Shown: one piece after another, positions 10,215-20,460 of the stretch
Layout: each line of letters begins with the position of its first letter
Position numbering within the stretch: position 1 is the stretch's first letter
Assembly: GCA_020636215.1 (NCBI GenBank)
Contig: JACJYG010000008.1
Coordinates: 62,001 to 126,000, forward strand
Direction of reading: 5' to 3'
DNA: 64,000 bases
DNA from: Lewinellaceae bacterium
Lineage (GTDB): Bacteria; Bacteroidota; Bacteroidia; Chitinophagales; Saprospiraceae
Notes under the pieces: model-generated
Database searches by the model: none
What the model saw: only the letters and a program-made list of their open reading frames with translations
What the model was told of the DNA's origin: nothing
Made by a program: the position numbers and the translations under genes

Positions 10215-11675
10215 ATGAAAAATATACTCGCATTATTTTCAATCCTGTCACTCCTGCTTTTTGCAGCCTGTGACGATGACTTATTACTGACGCCCCCGAG
10301 TAGTCTTTCCGTTGAAAACTTTTTCCAAAATGAGGAAGATGCTAAAAGCGCCGTAAATGGCATGTATTCACAAATGAGGGCTGTCGCCAACAGCATGTAC
10401 CTGTACGGTGACTGGAGAGGAGACCATACGGAGCAAACTGATTTGGGTACAGGAAGCGATGTCATCAGAAATACATTGAAAGACGATACCGGAGGCGCCG
10501 ATTGGGGTTCTTTCTATGGGCTCATCAATGACGCCAACCTGATTTTAAGATTGGTGCCCAAGATTGAATTTGTTGATGAAGGAAAGAAAAATGACCTGCT
10601 TGCCCAGGCTTATTTTGTCAGAGCATGGGCGTACTTTCAGGTAGTTCGGATTTGGGGCGACGCACCATTACTCACCGAGGGTTTCCTCGCACCTGACCAG
10701 GAGGGCATTTTACCCGCCCAGAGAGATCCGGCGGCAGCCATTTTCACCCAGATAAAATCTGACCTGGAGGCCGCTTTGGACAATTTCCTGAGCGATGCCA
10801 TCAGCAATCGTTACACAGCATCCAAACCGGCGGCAAACACACTCAAAGCAGATGTGTATCTGTGGACAGCCAAAAGAGAAGGGGGTGGAAATTCGGATTT
10901 GAATACGGCCCTGGCTGCTATCAACCAGGTCGTGGGCCATCCCGACCTGCAATTGGCCTCTTTTGAAGCGCTTTTCAGGACCACTTCCGTTACGGGCTCC
11001 GATATCTTTTCGCTCTACAGAGATATGATAGAGCCGGGAGGAACGCCCTGGTACAGTAACTATATGTTGCAGATACAGAATTATGTATCTCTCCCCGATG
11101 AAGCAAAAACACGTATTCCGCTGATGGTCTCCGGCGCCAGATTCTACGCGCCTACTCAAATTCTTTATGACCAATTTATCAGCAATGCCAACCTGGGAAA
11201 TGGAGCGGCAGATGTTAGACAAGGCATCACTATACAGGAATATGATTTCAATGGCGATCTCCGCAAACAGTTCGTAAAATTCATTGGCGACCCCGGTATT
11301 GAAGCCAATGAATACACCGATGACTATAAAATCTACCGCTATGCAGATGCCCTGTTGATGCGGGCGGAAATACACAATGGCCTGAACGACCAGGGCGCCG
11401 CTGTTGCTGACCTCAATATGACCCGCAACAAGGCCGGCGTCGGCGATTATGCAGGTGGCATGTCCCAGCCGGAAGTAGACGATGCTATCCTGTCGGAAAG
11501 AGCCGTGGAATTTGCTTTTGAAGGAAAAAGATGGTGGGACCTGGTTAGGTTCGGAAAGGCTTATGAACTGGTGCCCAGCCTTGTTGGCAGAGAAAATGAA
11601 CAGCCTATACTTTGGCCCATTTCTCAGAATACGATGGCGCTTAATCCTAATTTAAAGCAGACTCCGGGATATTAA
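10215..11675 (+). CDS. SusD/RagB-family glycan-binding lipoprotein
   Basis: 486 residues. Lipoprotein signal with lipobox LFAAC (Cys19) followed by Asp residues, which favours surface export in Bacteroidota. Typical SusD features: PPSSLSVENFFQNEEDAKSAVNGMY near the N-terminus, helical TPR-like middle with AEALNE-like ADALLMRAEIHNGLNDQGAAVADLN, and the C-terminal SERAVEFAFEGKRWWDLVRFGKA signature. It forms the lid of the preceding SusC barrel. The stop codon abuts a palindromic repeat element, which in turn is followed by an intrinsic terminator. Confidence 0.93.
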   Translation: MKNILALFSILSLLLFAACDDDLLLTPPSSLSVENFFQNEEDAKSAVNGMYSQMRAVANSMYLYGDWRGDHTEQTDLGTGSDVIRNTLKDDTGGADWGSFYGLINDANLILRLVPKIEFVDEGKKNDLLAQAYFVRAWAYFQVVRIWGDAPLLTEGFLAPDQEGILPAQRDPAAAIFTQIKSDLEAALDNFLSDAISNRYTASKPAANTLKADVYLWTAKREGGGNSDLNTALAAINQVVGHPDLQLASFEALFRTTSVTGSDIFSLYRDMIEPGGTPWYSNYMLQIQNYVSLPDEAKTRIPLMVSGARFYAPTQILYDQFISNANLGNGAADVRQGITIQEYDFNGDLRKQFVKFIGDPGIEANEYTDDYKIYRYADALLMRAEIHNGLNDQGAAVADLNMTRNKAGVGDYAGGMSQPEVDDAILSERAVEFAFEGKRWWDLVRFGKAYELVPSLVGRENEQPILWPISQNTMALNPNLKQTPGY

Positions 11676-11838
11676 GAGCTTGTTCAAATTTCATCCTTCG
11701 GGCTGAAAACGTCCCTTTTTCGCTTATACTGCGTTGCCGAAATGGTCACGTACCTAAGGGTATGCTTCCATTTCGACGCCTTGTCTAAGCAAAAAATGAA
11801 TAATTTTCATCTCCAAAAACGAAATTTGAACAAGCTCT
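11675..11838 (+). repeat. 165-bp palindromic MITE-like element, full copy A
   Basis: Bounded by inverted ends AGAGCTTGTTCAAATTTC (11675-11692) and its complement (11821-11838). The centre holds a second hairpin, CGAAATGG at 11739 on paired with CCATTTCG. A second full copy lies at 27941-28109 in the opposite orientation and fragments at 20343 and 27011. It has no coding capacity. It starts inside the last base of the susD stop codon. Confidence 0.8.
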
Positions 11839-11939
11839 AAGGGAGTGATCAGGGGATGAGGCTGAGGTTGAGAATAGTGGCCAAAGGTTCAGCCTCAACC
11901 TCAAACCACTTGCTTGGTTTTCATACACTAGATTAGCCG

Positions 11940-11966
11940 GGGGGATGAAAATCCCCCTCTTTTTTT
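11940..11966 (+). terminator. Intrinsic terminator after susC-susD
   Basis: Stem GGGGGAT (11940-11946) and ATCCCCC (11951-11957), loop GAAA, followed by TCTTTTTTTT. It ends the susCD transcript 20 bp before the esterase ATG at 11986, so the esterase either has a promoter inside or before this hairpin or is expressed by partial read-through. Confidence 0.85.
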
Positions 11967-11985
11967 GCACAAAATACAAGCTGCT

Positions 11986-13536
11986 ATGTACCGTACTGTA
12001 CAAACCGCCGCCCGTTTTTTCCTCGTGATTTTATTTCCAATTGCCACTTGGGCGCAAATCGGGTTACCTGATATTTTCAGCGACCACATGGTTTTACAGC
12101 GGCATCTGCCTATCCCTGTTTGGGGTACCGCCCCGGCAGGTAGCGAAGTGGCTGTCCGATTCAATGAATTTGAAATCAATGCCCTTTCGGATAAAGACGG
12201 AAAATGGGAAGTGACGTTGGCTGCAATGGCTGAGGGCGGCCCTTACCAAATGAGCATTTCCGGCAATGGGGAAACCATTGTTCTAAAAGACATTCTGGTA
12301 GGTGAGGTTTGGTTATGCTCGGGGCAGTCGAATATGGAGTGGCCACTAAAGAATTGCACGGAAGGCGAACTGGAAATCCCAAATGCCAGCCAGCCGGCCA
12401 TTCGTTTTTTTCATCTCAAGAAAAAGCATAACACGTATAGCACTCCGTATACTAGCGAGCAGTTGGTAGAATTTACCAAAGGGCATTTTTTCTATCCCGC
12501 CAACTGGGAACCTTGCACTCCCGAAACAGCAGCGGAATTTTCAGGGGTAGCCTACTTTTTTGGAAAAGAACTGTCTGAATCGCTAAAGGTGCCCATTGGC
12601 CTCATCCAAAATGCTGTCGGTGGGTCGCCAGCCCAATCGTGGGCCAGCAGATCGGCATTAGCCAGTCATCCTCAGTTGCAAAGCCTGGTGGATTTTTCAG
12701 GAAACAAAACCTGGCTCGATTCCGAAATCATCCACCCCTGGTTGGCTGAAAGAGCAAAACAAAACTGGGGCGATCTGGGAAATAAGGGAGATGCTCCCTT
12801 GCCGGGCCATCCCTTTTCGCCGGGTTATTTATTCGATTTTGCGCTCCAACCACTCGCGCCATATGCCATTCGTGGGGCGATTTGGTATCAGGGGGAGTCC
12901 AACGCTACCCACCCTGCTTCCTATTTTGCTATCATGGACATGCTTCTCAAAAGTTGGCGAAGCCTATGGGGACAAGGTGATTTCCCATTTTATTTTGTTC
13001 AATTGCCAAAAATCGGGAATCGGAATCTATGGCCCGAATTTCGGGAAGCGCAGGAAAAATGCCTGGCCATTCCGAACACGGGCATGGCCGTTGCCATTGA
13101 CAGTGGGCACCCCACTGACGTACATCCAAAAGAAAAAAAAGTAATTGGCTTACGGCTTGCCAGACTGGCGCTTTTGAAGGCCTATTCAAAAAAAATCGCG
13201 GCGGAAAGCCCAGGTTTGTCATCATCCGAATGGAGAACGGATGGAAAGGAAGTGGTACTTTATTTCAATAATACCTATGATGGCCTCACGGTCAAGGGCC
13301 AGGAAACTCCATTGGGTTTCACCCTACAGGGCTATACTGAAAACGGCTCACTTGAAACCATCTTAAAACCTGAAAAGATCATAATAGAAGGAGAAAAGAT
13401 CAAGCTGTTCCTGCCCGATGGTTTCTTGCCGGTGAGGGTGAAATATGCCTGGGCGCCGAACCCCGACAATAATGTTGTGAACAGCGCCGGCCTGCCACTT
13501 GCTCCGTTTAACCTGATGCTGAACGGAAATAACTGA
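11986..13536 (+). CDS. Sialate O-acetylesterase (SGNH family)
   Basis: 516 residues from the ATG at 11986; the upstream extension starts with TTG inside the terminator tail. Signal peptide MYRTVQTAARFFLVILFPIA ending TWAQ. Family hallmarks: LPDIFSDHMVLQRHLPIPVWG at the start of the mature chain, the SGNH Ser in GEVWLCSGQSNMEWPL, the GAIWYQGESN block and a C-terminal PTDVHPKEK with the Asp/His. It would remove O-acetyl groups from sialic acids so that sialidase and lyase can act, which completes the locus. Confidence in family is high; the precise substrate is by context. Confidence 0.9.
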   Translation: MYRTVQTAARFFLVILFPIATWAQIGLPDIFSDHMVLQRHLPIPVWGTAPAGSEVAVRFNEFEINALSDKDGKWEVTLAAMAEGGPYQMSISGNGETIVLKDILVGEVWLCSGQSNMEWPLKNCTEGELEIPNASQPAIRFFHLKKKHNTYSTPYTSEQLVEFTKGHFFYPANWEPCTPETAAEFSGVAYFFGKELSESLKVPIGLIQNAVGGSPAQSWASRSALASHPQLQSLVDFSGNKTWLDSEIIHPWLAERAKQNWGDLGNKGDAPLPGHPFSPGYLFDFALQPLAPYAIRGAIWYQGESNATHPASYFAIMDMLLKSWRSLWGQGDFPFYFVQLPKIGNRNLWPEFREAQEKCLAIPNTGMAVAIDSGHPTDVHPKEKKVIGLRLARLALLKAYSKKIAAESPGLSSSEWRTDGKEVVLYFNNTYDGLTVKGQETPLGFTLQGYTENGSLETILKPEKIIIEGEKIKLFLPDGFLPVRVKYAWAPNPDNNVVNSAGLPLAPFNLMLNGNN

Positions 13537-13595
13537 GCGTCAAGAATCTTTATTATATTTAGAGGTAAATCCAAATACGCTTTAAACGAACCTGG

Positions 13596-16500
13596 ATGGG
13601 CCTTTTGAGGAAAATATTGATTCTCTTTTACAGCGCTTTTTTGTTGCTGTTCCATTCCCCTGCAAGTAAGGCCCAAGACAGTTACATCAAGTTTGACCGG
13701 ATGACCACCCAGAATGGGCTGCCGCAGGACCACGTGTTTTGCATCTTACAAGATCGCAGGGGCTTTCTGTGGCTGGGCATGGAAACCGGCCTGGCCCGCT
13801 ATGACGGATACACCTTTAAGGTTTATCAACACGACCCTGCCAATCCTTTCAGCATCAGCAGCAATATCATCAAAGCTATCATTCAGGATGCAAAGGGCTA
13901 CTTGTGGATCGGCACGGATGGCGGCGGCATCTGCCGTTTTGATCCTAAACAGGAACGGTTCCTCAACTTCCAAAATGATCCGGACAATCCCAATAGCCTG
14001 AGTGATAACCGGGTTTATTCCATCGCAGAAGACCGGAGCGGCGCTATTTGGGCCGCTACGCTGGGCATGGGGCTAAACAAGATCGTTTTAAACGAGAACC
14101 TGGGCGCCGGTGTTAAAAGCGGCCCGGTGATCACTCGTTTCCGACATGTACCAGGCGACCCCAAGAGCTTGTCTAGTAACAATATATGGACTATCTATTT
14201 AGGCACGGAAGACCGCTTGTGGATCGGTACGGGTACAGGTGGCTTGAATATGCTGGATTTGAAAAAGAAAGTGGGCACGCAAGCGGCCTTTGAGCATTTT
14301 GAGCATCAGCCGTCCAATTCCAACAGCCTCAGTGGCAATTCCGTAAAAGCCATTTTCCAGGATAGATCGGGCGCGCTCTGGGTCGGCACCGAATTTAACG
14401 GATTGAACAGAATGGACCCCTCCACGGGAAAATTCACCCATTTCAAGCACCTTGAAAATACGGCAGGAAGTTTGAGCCACGACCATGTATCTGCTATCCT
14501 TGAAGACAAACAAGGAAGGTTATGGATCAGCACCAACGGGGGAGGGCTCAACCTCTTCAACCATAAAACCGGGCAATTTATCCATTACCGGCATATTGCC
14601 AGCGACCCCTACAGCCTCAACGGCAACCTCATCAATACCATTTACCAGGATCGTTCCGGCATCATTTGGATAGGTTGTGTCATCAAAGGGCTTAGCTGGA
14701 TTGACCCTCAAAAGCAGCAAACCAAACACTATTACCCGGTGGAAGGTAAATCAAAGAGCCTCACGGGCAATCTCGTTAAGGTTATTTATGAAGACCGGCA
14801 AGGCGCTATCTGGGTAGGCACATACGGCGGCGGCTTGAGTCAGTTTGACCCCGTAACCGGTGATTTTAGCTATTTTCCTCAAACCCACACCGAGGCCGCC
14901 AACGCCATTTCCAATAATGTGCAAGCCATTTTGGAAGACAGGGAAGGCCTATTTTGGATAGGAACAGATGGAGGGGGACTCCAACGTTTTGACCGCAAGC
15001 GGAAAATTTTTACGCCATTCAATCAGTCCGCTTCGGGAAAAAGCCGTTTGTCCGGCAACTCCGTCTGGGCAATTTGCGAGGATATCAGAGGTAATCTTTG
15101 GATTGGAACCGCTGACGGCGGCCTTAATTTTTATGACCGAAAAAGTGGAGAATTCGGACATTTTGTCAGCGACCCCAATGACCCGAAAGGCATCAACAGC
15201 CATGATGTCCGTGTAGTCGTTGAAGACCGTTTGGGCTTTCTTTGGATAGGCACCTATGGCGGCGGCTTAAACAGATACAATCCTGCCAATCAATCATTTG
15301 CACACTATAAAAAAATACCGGGGGATACCACCAGCCTCAGCAGCGACATTATCACCACCATTTTTGAATCGCCCACGAACGGGCAACTTTGGATAGGGAC
15401 TTTCGGCGGCGGCCTGAATGTTTTCGACCGGCTGTCGGAATCTTTTGAATCCTTCCGTGAAAAGGATGGCCTGCCCAACGATGTGGTGAAAAGTATTGAG
15501 GAAGACCGCGAAGGGAATCTTTGGGTCAGTTCACTGAAAGGCATTAGCAAGTTTAACCCTTTAAGCAAGGCCTTCGTGAATTATAATACAAGTGATGGCA
15601 TGCAAGCCGAATTTAACCTTGGATCGTCCTGTCTCACCAGCGACGGCACCATGTATTTTGGAGGAACCAACGGATTCAATGTTTTTTACCCTAAGTTGAT
15701 CACAAAAAAGCCTGATACCAGTGTACCCTGCCTGCTTACCGACCTGAAGATTTTCAACCGGTCGGTGCAACCCGGGGAAATTCTGAATAATCGAATGGTT
15801 TTAAAAGAAACCATCAGTGAAACGGAGGAAGTCGTTATTCCATATACGATTGATGACTTTGCTTTTGAATTTTCAGCTCTGGATTTTGCCCGTTCTGATA
15901 AAATCGAGTACGCCTTCCAACTCGAAGGAGTAGATGACAACTGGAAATATACGGACGCCAGGCACCGGTATGCGGCCTATTCCAACCTATACCAGGGAGA
16001 GTATCTTTTTAAGGTCAGGGCTACCACCAAAGACGGCACCTGGAACGGCCAGATCACCCAGCTCAAAGTCAAAGTGCTGACTGCCCCCTGGAACACCTGG
16101 TGGGCCTACGGGCTGTACGCCCTGACATTTTTAGGGCTCATATACGCTTACCGGGTTTACACGATGGGGCGATTGAGACTGCTCAATGAATTAAAACTGG
16201 AGCGGTTGGAGCGGGCGAAAGTAAAGGAGATAAACGAAATGAAACTAAGGTTTTTTACCAATATCTCCCATGAGATCCGCACGCCCTTAACACTTATTTT
16301 AGGCCCACTGGAGTCCCTCATTTCAGCCAATATTACAGACCTGGGCATTCGCAAACAATTGCAGATCATGCGCAGCAATGCCAACCGCTTGTCCATTTTG
16401 GTCAATCAATTGCTCGATTTCAGGAAACAGGAAACGGGGCACACCAAACTGAAGGTAGTGAAAGCCGATATTGTAAAATTCATCCAGGAAATCAACCTTT

Positions 16501-17804
16501 CCTTCAAAGAGTTTGCACAACGGAAAAACATCTCGTTCAATTTCACCTCCTCCCCTGCATCCATCCCACTGTGGTTTGACCCTAGTCAAATGGAAATAAT
16601 TCTCTTCAACCTGTTGTCGAATGCCATCAAATTCACGCCAGAAGGGGGTAACGTTTGGGTAAAGGCAACAGAGCAACAGGACTGCGTCGAGCTGATCGTG
16701 GAAAATGACGGCGAAGCCATTTCCACAGACGACCTGCCTTTCATTTTTGACCGGTTTTACAAATTTGACAAAAACTACTCCGGGAACTACCTGGGCAGCG
16801 GCATCGGGCTGGCGTTGACAAAGGGCCTGGCCGAACTGCATGGCGGCTCCATTTCCGCCAAAAGCGTCTCAAACGGGCTTACCTCCTTTATCCTCACTTT
16901 CAAAACCGGTAAGGAACATTTCTCAGAAGGCCAGTTTGCGACCGACTTCAAGAGCGGCGAAGATGCGGCGCATTACCAACCTCCGGCTGGCCTCGACAGC
17001 CCTTCAGGCGCCATATCCGAAATAGCAGCTGGCTCGAATGCGCCCGAATTGTTAATTGTTGAGGACAATAGTGATGTCAGGAATTACTTAAAGGAAATTT
17101 TTCAACCCTACTACAGGGTATTATTGGGCGCCAACGGAAAAGAAGGATTTGACCTGGCCGTCAAACATTCGCCGGACCTGATCATTTCAGATATCATGAT
17201 GCCGGAAATGGATGGCATTGAACTCTGCCGGAACATCAAAACCGAAATAGCCACCAGCCACATACCCGTCATTCTTCTGACCGGCCGAACGTCTCTGGTT
17301 TTCCACGCCGAAGGCCTGGAAACAGGAGCTGACGACTATATCACCAAACCATTCAATCCCGGGATCTTGAAGATCAAGGTAAAGAACCTGATTGACTCCC
17401 GGCGGCGACTGCGGGAAAGGTTTAGCGATCAGGTCAAACTTGAGCCAAAGGAAGTTACACTCACTTCTCCAGATGAGGAACTGCTGAAACGCGCCATCGG
17501 AATTGTGGAAAAACATATGGACGACTCCGAGTTCGATGTCAATTCGTTTGCCCATGAAATCGGAATGAGCCGGCCGGTTTTGTATCGGAAACTACCCGCG
17601 CTAACCAATTACACCCCCAACGAATTCATTCGAATGATCCGGCTGAAACGTGCCGCCCAATTGCTTTCGCAAAATGTTCTTTCCGTGTCGGAAATATGCT
17701 ATTCCACCGGGTTCAAAACCCCAAAATATTTCAGTAAATGTTTCAGGGAAGCCTTTGGGGTTTCTCCTTCAGCATATGCTAAATCGACTGTCGATCAGGG
17801 ATGA
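13596..17804 (+). CDS. Hybrid two-component sensor-regulator (HTCS) with AraC output
   Basis: 1402 residues. Signal peptide, then about 14 two-component propeller (Reg_prop) repeats of the LWIGT-GGGLN-FD type to about residue 720, a Y_Y_Y domain at about 745-825, one membrane helix near 833-855, HisKA with His892 in FFTNISHEIRTPL, HATPase_c with the N box LLSNAIKFTPEGG near 1005, a receiver with Asp1199 in IISDIMMPEMDG, and a C-terminal AraC HTH (about 1300-1400). All catalytic positions look intact. In Bacteroidota such proteins bind a periplasmic oligosaccharide and activate the adjacent SusCD locus; its place just after the sialate esterase makes it the likely regulator of this locus. Confidence 0.93.
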   Translation: MGLLRKILILFYSAFLLLFHSPASKAQDSYIKFDRMTTQNGLPQDHVFCILQDRRGFLWLGMETGLARYDGYTFKVYQHDPANPFSISSNIIKAIIQDAKGYLWIGTDGGGICRFDPKQERFLNFQNDPDNPNSLSDNRVYSIAEDRSGAIWAATLGMGLNKIVLNENLGAGVKSGPVITRFRHVPGDPKSLSSNNIWTIYLGTEDRLWIGTGTGGLNMLDLKKKVGTQAAFEHFEHQPSNSNSLSGNSVKAIFQDRSGALWVGTEFNGLNRMDPSTGKFTHFKHLENTAGSLSHDHVSAILEDKQGRLWISTNGGGLNLFNHKTGQFIHYRHIASDPYSLNGNLINTIYQDRSGIIWIGCVIKGLSWIDPQKQQTKHYYPVEGKSKSLTGNLVKVIYEDRQGAIWVGTYGGGLSQFDPVTGDFSYFPQTHTEAANAISNNVQAILEDREGLFWIGTDGGGLQRFDRKRKIFTPFNQSASGKSRLSGNSVWAICEDIRGNLWIGTADGGLNFYDRKSGEFGHFVSDPNDPKGINSHDVRVVVEDRLGFLWIGTYGGGLNRYNPANQSFAHYKKIPGDTTSLSSDIITTIFESPTNGQLWIGTFGGGLNVFDRLSESFESFREKDGLPNDVVKSIEEDREGNLWVSSLKGISKFNPLSKAFVNYNTSDGMQAEFNLGSSCLTSDGTMYFGGTNGFNVFYPKLITKKPDTSVPCLLTDLKIFNRSVQPGEILNNRMVLKETISETEEVVIPYTIDDFAFEFSALDFARSDKIEYAFQLEGVDDNWKYTDARHRYAAYSNLYQGEYLFKVRATTKDGTWNGQITQLKVKVLTAPWNTWWAYGLYALTFLGLIYAYRVYTMGRLRLLNELKLERLERAKVKEINEMKLRFFTNISHEIRTPLTLILGPLESLISANITDLGIRKQLQIMRSNANRLSILVNQLLDFRKQETGHTKLKVVKADIVKFIQEINLSFKEFAQRKNISFNFTSSPASIPLWFDPSQMEIILFNLLSNAIKFTPEGGNVWVKATEQQDCVELIVENDGEAISTDDLPFIFDRFYKFDKNYSGNYLGSGIGLALTKGLAELHGGSISAKSVSNGLTSFILTFKTGKEHFSEGQFATDFKSGEDAAHYQPPAGLDSPSGAISEIAAGSNAPELLIVEDNSDVRNYLKEIFQPYYRVLLGANGKEGFDLAVKHSPDLIISDIMMPEMDGIELCRNIKTEIATSHIPVILLTGRTSLVFHAEGLETGADDYITKPFNPGILKIKVKNLIDSRRRLRERFSDQVKLEPKEVTLTSPDEELLKRAIGIVEKHMDDSEFDVNSFAHEIGMSRPVLYRKLPALTNYTPNEFIRMIRLKRAAQLLSQNVLSVSEICYSTGFKTPKYFSKCFREAFGVSPSAYAKSTVDQG

Positions 17805-17885
17805 AGTTTTATCAATTTCCTAGCATTATTTAATTTAGGGAAAGTAAAAAAACAGCTTATTTTATCGAAGACCAAAGCCTTCATC

Positions 17886-18785
17886 GTGAAACAGCTACTC
17901 GTGCTTTGCCTTGTTTTGATACTCCCTTCCTGCCGGGCGCCGGAAGTGACAACAATGCGCCCCCAGAATCCCTCGCCTATGGCCGAATACACCCGGCCGC
18001 ATCATCGGATCCCCATCGATTCTGTTCCGGATGCCGGTATCACAATTGATCTTTCCGGAGGATTTCAGGGCAAGCTGTATGTGCCTGATAAATGGAAGAA
18101 CGAAAACCAGGCCGCCCTGCTTATTCACTTTCACGGAGATAGCCGGGTAGCTCAGTACGCCATTGATCAGCAATCGACCCCATGGGTGCTGTTTCATTGC
18201 CAATGGGGAAGCGGATCTTCCGCCTACAGCCGGCCCATTCAGGAACTGGGGGCAAATGCTTTCCTGGATACGATCCTGAGCGCTGTTCAAAAGATGCTGC
18301 CGGAGACGCAGATCGCCAGCATCTGTCTAAGCGGCTGGAGCGCCGGGTACGGCGCGGCCAGAAGTTTGATCAGCGATGCGAACACCGCCAGCCGCATCGA
18401 CGGCATCCTGTTACTGGATGGTTTACACTGTTCTTATGTGCCCGAAGGAAAGGTGATGGCGGAAGGAGGCGCCATAGACAGCACGCAAATGCAAGTCTTC
18501 CTCGACTGGGCAAAGCTGGCGGCAGCCGGTAAGAAATCCTTCCTATTTACGCATTCTTCCGTATTCCCCGGCACCTTTGCCAGCACGACCGAAACGGCTG
18601 AATATCTGCTGCAAAGCCTGGGTATAAAGAGGCAGCCCCTTTTAGCGGAAGGGCCTATGGGCATGCAGCAAACCTCCGTCGCCGGCCAGGGAAAATTTCG
18701 GATCCTCTCCTTTGCCGGCAATTCGGCGCCGGATCATGTAGACCATTATCATGGGATAGGGGCTTTTTTAGGGGAGCTGCCCTAA
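17886..18785 (+). CDS. Putative alpha/beta-hydrolase lipoprotein
   Basis: 299 residues from a GTG start at 17886. Lipoprotein signal with LPSC (Cys16). Two turns are typical of the alpha/beta hydrolase fold: LLIHFHGDS near 79-86, where an oxyanion loop would be, and the nucleophile elbow GWSAG at 150-154 (Ser152). A late His-rich DHVDHYHG near the C-terminus could supply the catalytic His. I do not recognise the exact family; an esterase or feruloyl/acetyl-esterase-like role is possible. It may belong to the glycan locus but has its own upstream gap of 81 bp. Confidence 0.6.
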   Translation: MKQLLVLCLVLILPSCRAPEVTTMRPQNPSPMAEYTRPHHRIPIDSVPDAGITIDLSGGFQGKLYVPDKWKNENQAALLIHFHGDSRVAQYAIDQQSTPWVLFHCQWGSGSSAYSRPIQELGANAFLDTILSAVQKMLPETQIASICLSGWSAGYGAARSLISDANTASRIDGILLLDGLHCSYVPEGKVMAEGGAIDSTQMQVFLDWAKLAAAGKKSFLFTHSSVFPGTFASTTETAEYLLQSLGIKRQPLLAEGPMGMQQTSVAGQGKFRILSFAGNSAPDHVDHYHGIGAFLGELP

Positions 18786-18867
18786 GGCTGGCCTGTACTA
18801 CTCCTTAATTATCATTTTGGCAGCCTTCCCCTTTTGTCGTATTTTAACCGCCCAAAACTTTTCCCTC

Positions 18868-20340
18868 ATGAAGATAAACGTCCCCCTCCTGCTGATATGG
18901 GCTCTTTGCCTAACCAATGCCACTATCTCCTACGCCCAGCTAGAGCGGATAAACCAAACGATAGACCGGCTGGAAGCTGAATCCCACCTGCGCTTTTTGA
19001 CTGCCGATGAACTGAAGGGGCGCAATACAGGTACAGGCGAATTGCTCATCGCCGGCCGCTACATTGCCGAACAGTTTCGCAGGTCCGGACTGATCCCGCT
19101 GGGGGATGCCGAAGGAGATTACCTGCAGTGGGCGCCCCTGCATACCGTAAAGCCACCCACCGTTGCTACAGTAGCTATGCTGGGAGAGGAGTTCAGAACA
19201 GGGGTCAGCTCGGTTATGGTTACCGGCGTCAACGGAACGCTGGAAGCCCCGCTGGTGTACCTGCCGGATATCGAGCATTATGAGCCTGTTGGCCTTCAAG
19301 GTAAAGTCGTGGTAACGGTGCTTCGGGATGTACGGGCCTCCGCCCGAAACCAGGATCAGCTGAAATTACTGGAGGAAGCCGGCGCTGTTGGCCTGATACA
19401 AATTTTCGGCCCCGGGCAGCGCATTCCCTGGCAACTGGTTTTGAACTACCTCAACCGGGAACGGATGAGTATCGGAGCGATCGAAGCTGAAGAGGAGCGG
19501 GGATTTCCGCATATCTGGGTGCACGATTCGACCAATGTGCTCGTTAAGCAGTTAAAAGAACAGCCCGATGCCGTTGGGTCTATCCATATCGAAGGGATCA
19601 AAAAAATGAAGGTGGATGCCTTTAACGTAGTCGGTAAAATTGAAGGCGCCGACCCGGAACTGAAAAAAGAACACATCATTATGTGCGCGCACTACGATCA
19701 CATAGGGGTACAGGCCGGTGCAGGCCAGGATTCCATTTACAACGGCGCCCGGGATAATGGCATCGGGACTACCGGCCTCATTAATGCCGCCAAATACTTC
19801 GGAAAGTATCCACCCAAACGATCGATTATCATCATTGCACTGACTGGAGAGGAAAAAGGGTTGCTGGGCAGCCAATATTATGTCGATAACCCAAAGATTC
19901 CTCTGGAAGAAACGGTATTTGCCTTTAACATCGATAATTCCGGTTATACCGATACCGAGGTGGTCACCTTATTGGACACTAACCGCACCAATATCGACGA
20001 ACTGGTATATCAGGCGGCCTCCGAAGTAGGGCTGGGCGTGATCGGCGACCGCCTGCCTGGCCAGAACTATTACGAACGGTCGGACCAGGTTAGCTTTGCC
20101 GCCAAAGGGGTGCCCGCCGTCAACTTTAAAATGGCAATGGCCGCTTTTGATGAACGGATCACCAAATACTACCACCAGCCCTCCGATGAGTTCGACACCG
20201 TCGACCTCGATTATGTCCACAAATACTGGAAAGCCTATATCCGGTCCGCAGAACTGATCGGCAACTGGGCCCAACGGCCGTACTGGATGCCGGGAGACAA
20301 ATTTGAACCAGCCGGTAAGGCGCTTTATAAAATGGAATAA
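18868..20340 (+). CDS. Secreted M28-family zinc aminopeptidase with PA-like insert
   Basis: 490 residues counted from the ATG at 18868, which gives a clean signal peptide (MKINVPLLLIWALCLTNA); a TTG 51 bp upstream would not. The zinc ligands of the M28 family are all visible: His in MCAHYDHIG, Asp in ARDNGIGTTG, Glu-Glu in LTGEEKGLLGS, Asp in FNIDNSGYTD and His in YYHQPSDEF. The stretch before the catalytic domain (LVYLPDIEHYEPVGLQGKVVV and on) looks like a protease-associated domain. It probably trims peptides in the periplasm or outside. The next 120 bp contain a fragment of the 165-bp palindromic element and no gene. Confidence 0.9.
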   Translation: MKINVPLLLIWALCLTNATISYAQLERINQTIDRLEAESHLRFLTADELKGRNTGTGELLIAGRYIAEQFRRSGLIPLGDAEGDYLQWAPLHTVKPPTVATVAMLGEEFRTGVSSVMVTGVNGTLEAPLVYLPDIEHYEPVGLQGKVVVTVLRDVRASARNQDQLKLLEEAGAVGLIQIFGPGQRIPWQLVLNYLNRERMSIGAIEAEEERGFPHIWVHDSTNVLVKQLKEQPDAVGSIHIEGIKKMKVDAFNVVGKIEGADPELKKEHIIMCAHYDHIGVQAGAGQDSIYNGARDNGIGTTGLINAAKYFGKYPPKRSIIIIALTGEEKGLLGSQYYVDNPKIPLEETVFAFNIDNSGYTDTEVVTLLDTNRTNIDELVYQAASEVGLGVIGDRLPGQNYYERSDQVSFAAKGVPAVNFKMAMAAFDERITKYYHQPSDEFDTVDLDYVHKYWKAYIRSAELIGNWAQRPYWMPGDKFEPAGKALYKME

Positions 20341-20342
20341 AT

Positions 20343-20382
20343 TTAGAGCTTGTTCAAATTTCATGCTTCGGGCTCTAAAAGT
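20343..20382 (+). repeat. Truncated copy of the 165-bp palindromic element (one end only)
   Basis: Begins TTAGAGCTTGTTCAAATTTC, then a near match to copy A through CTTCGGGCT, after which similarity is lost. It lies directly after the M28 peptidase stop, mirroring copy A after susD. Confidence 0.7.
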
Positions 20383-20460
20383 CCGGCAAGAAAATAAGCC
20401 AAAATTACCGATGGCCTGGTATGCTGAGCGGCTAGTCCTGGCAACAGAAAAAAGCCGGAA

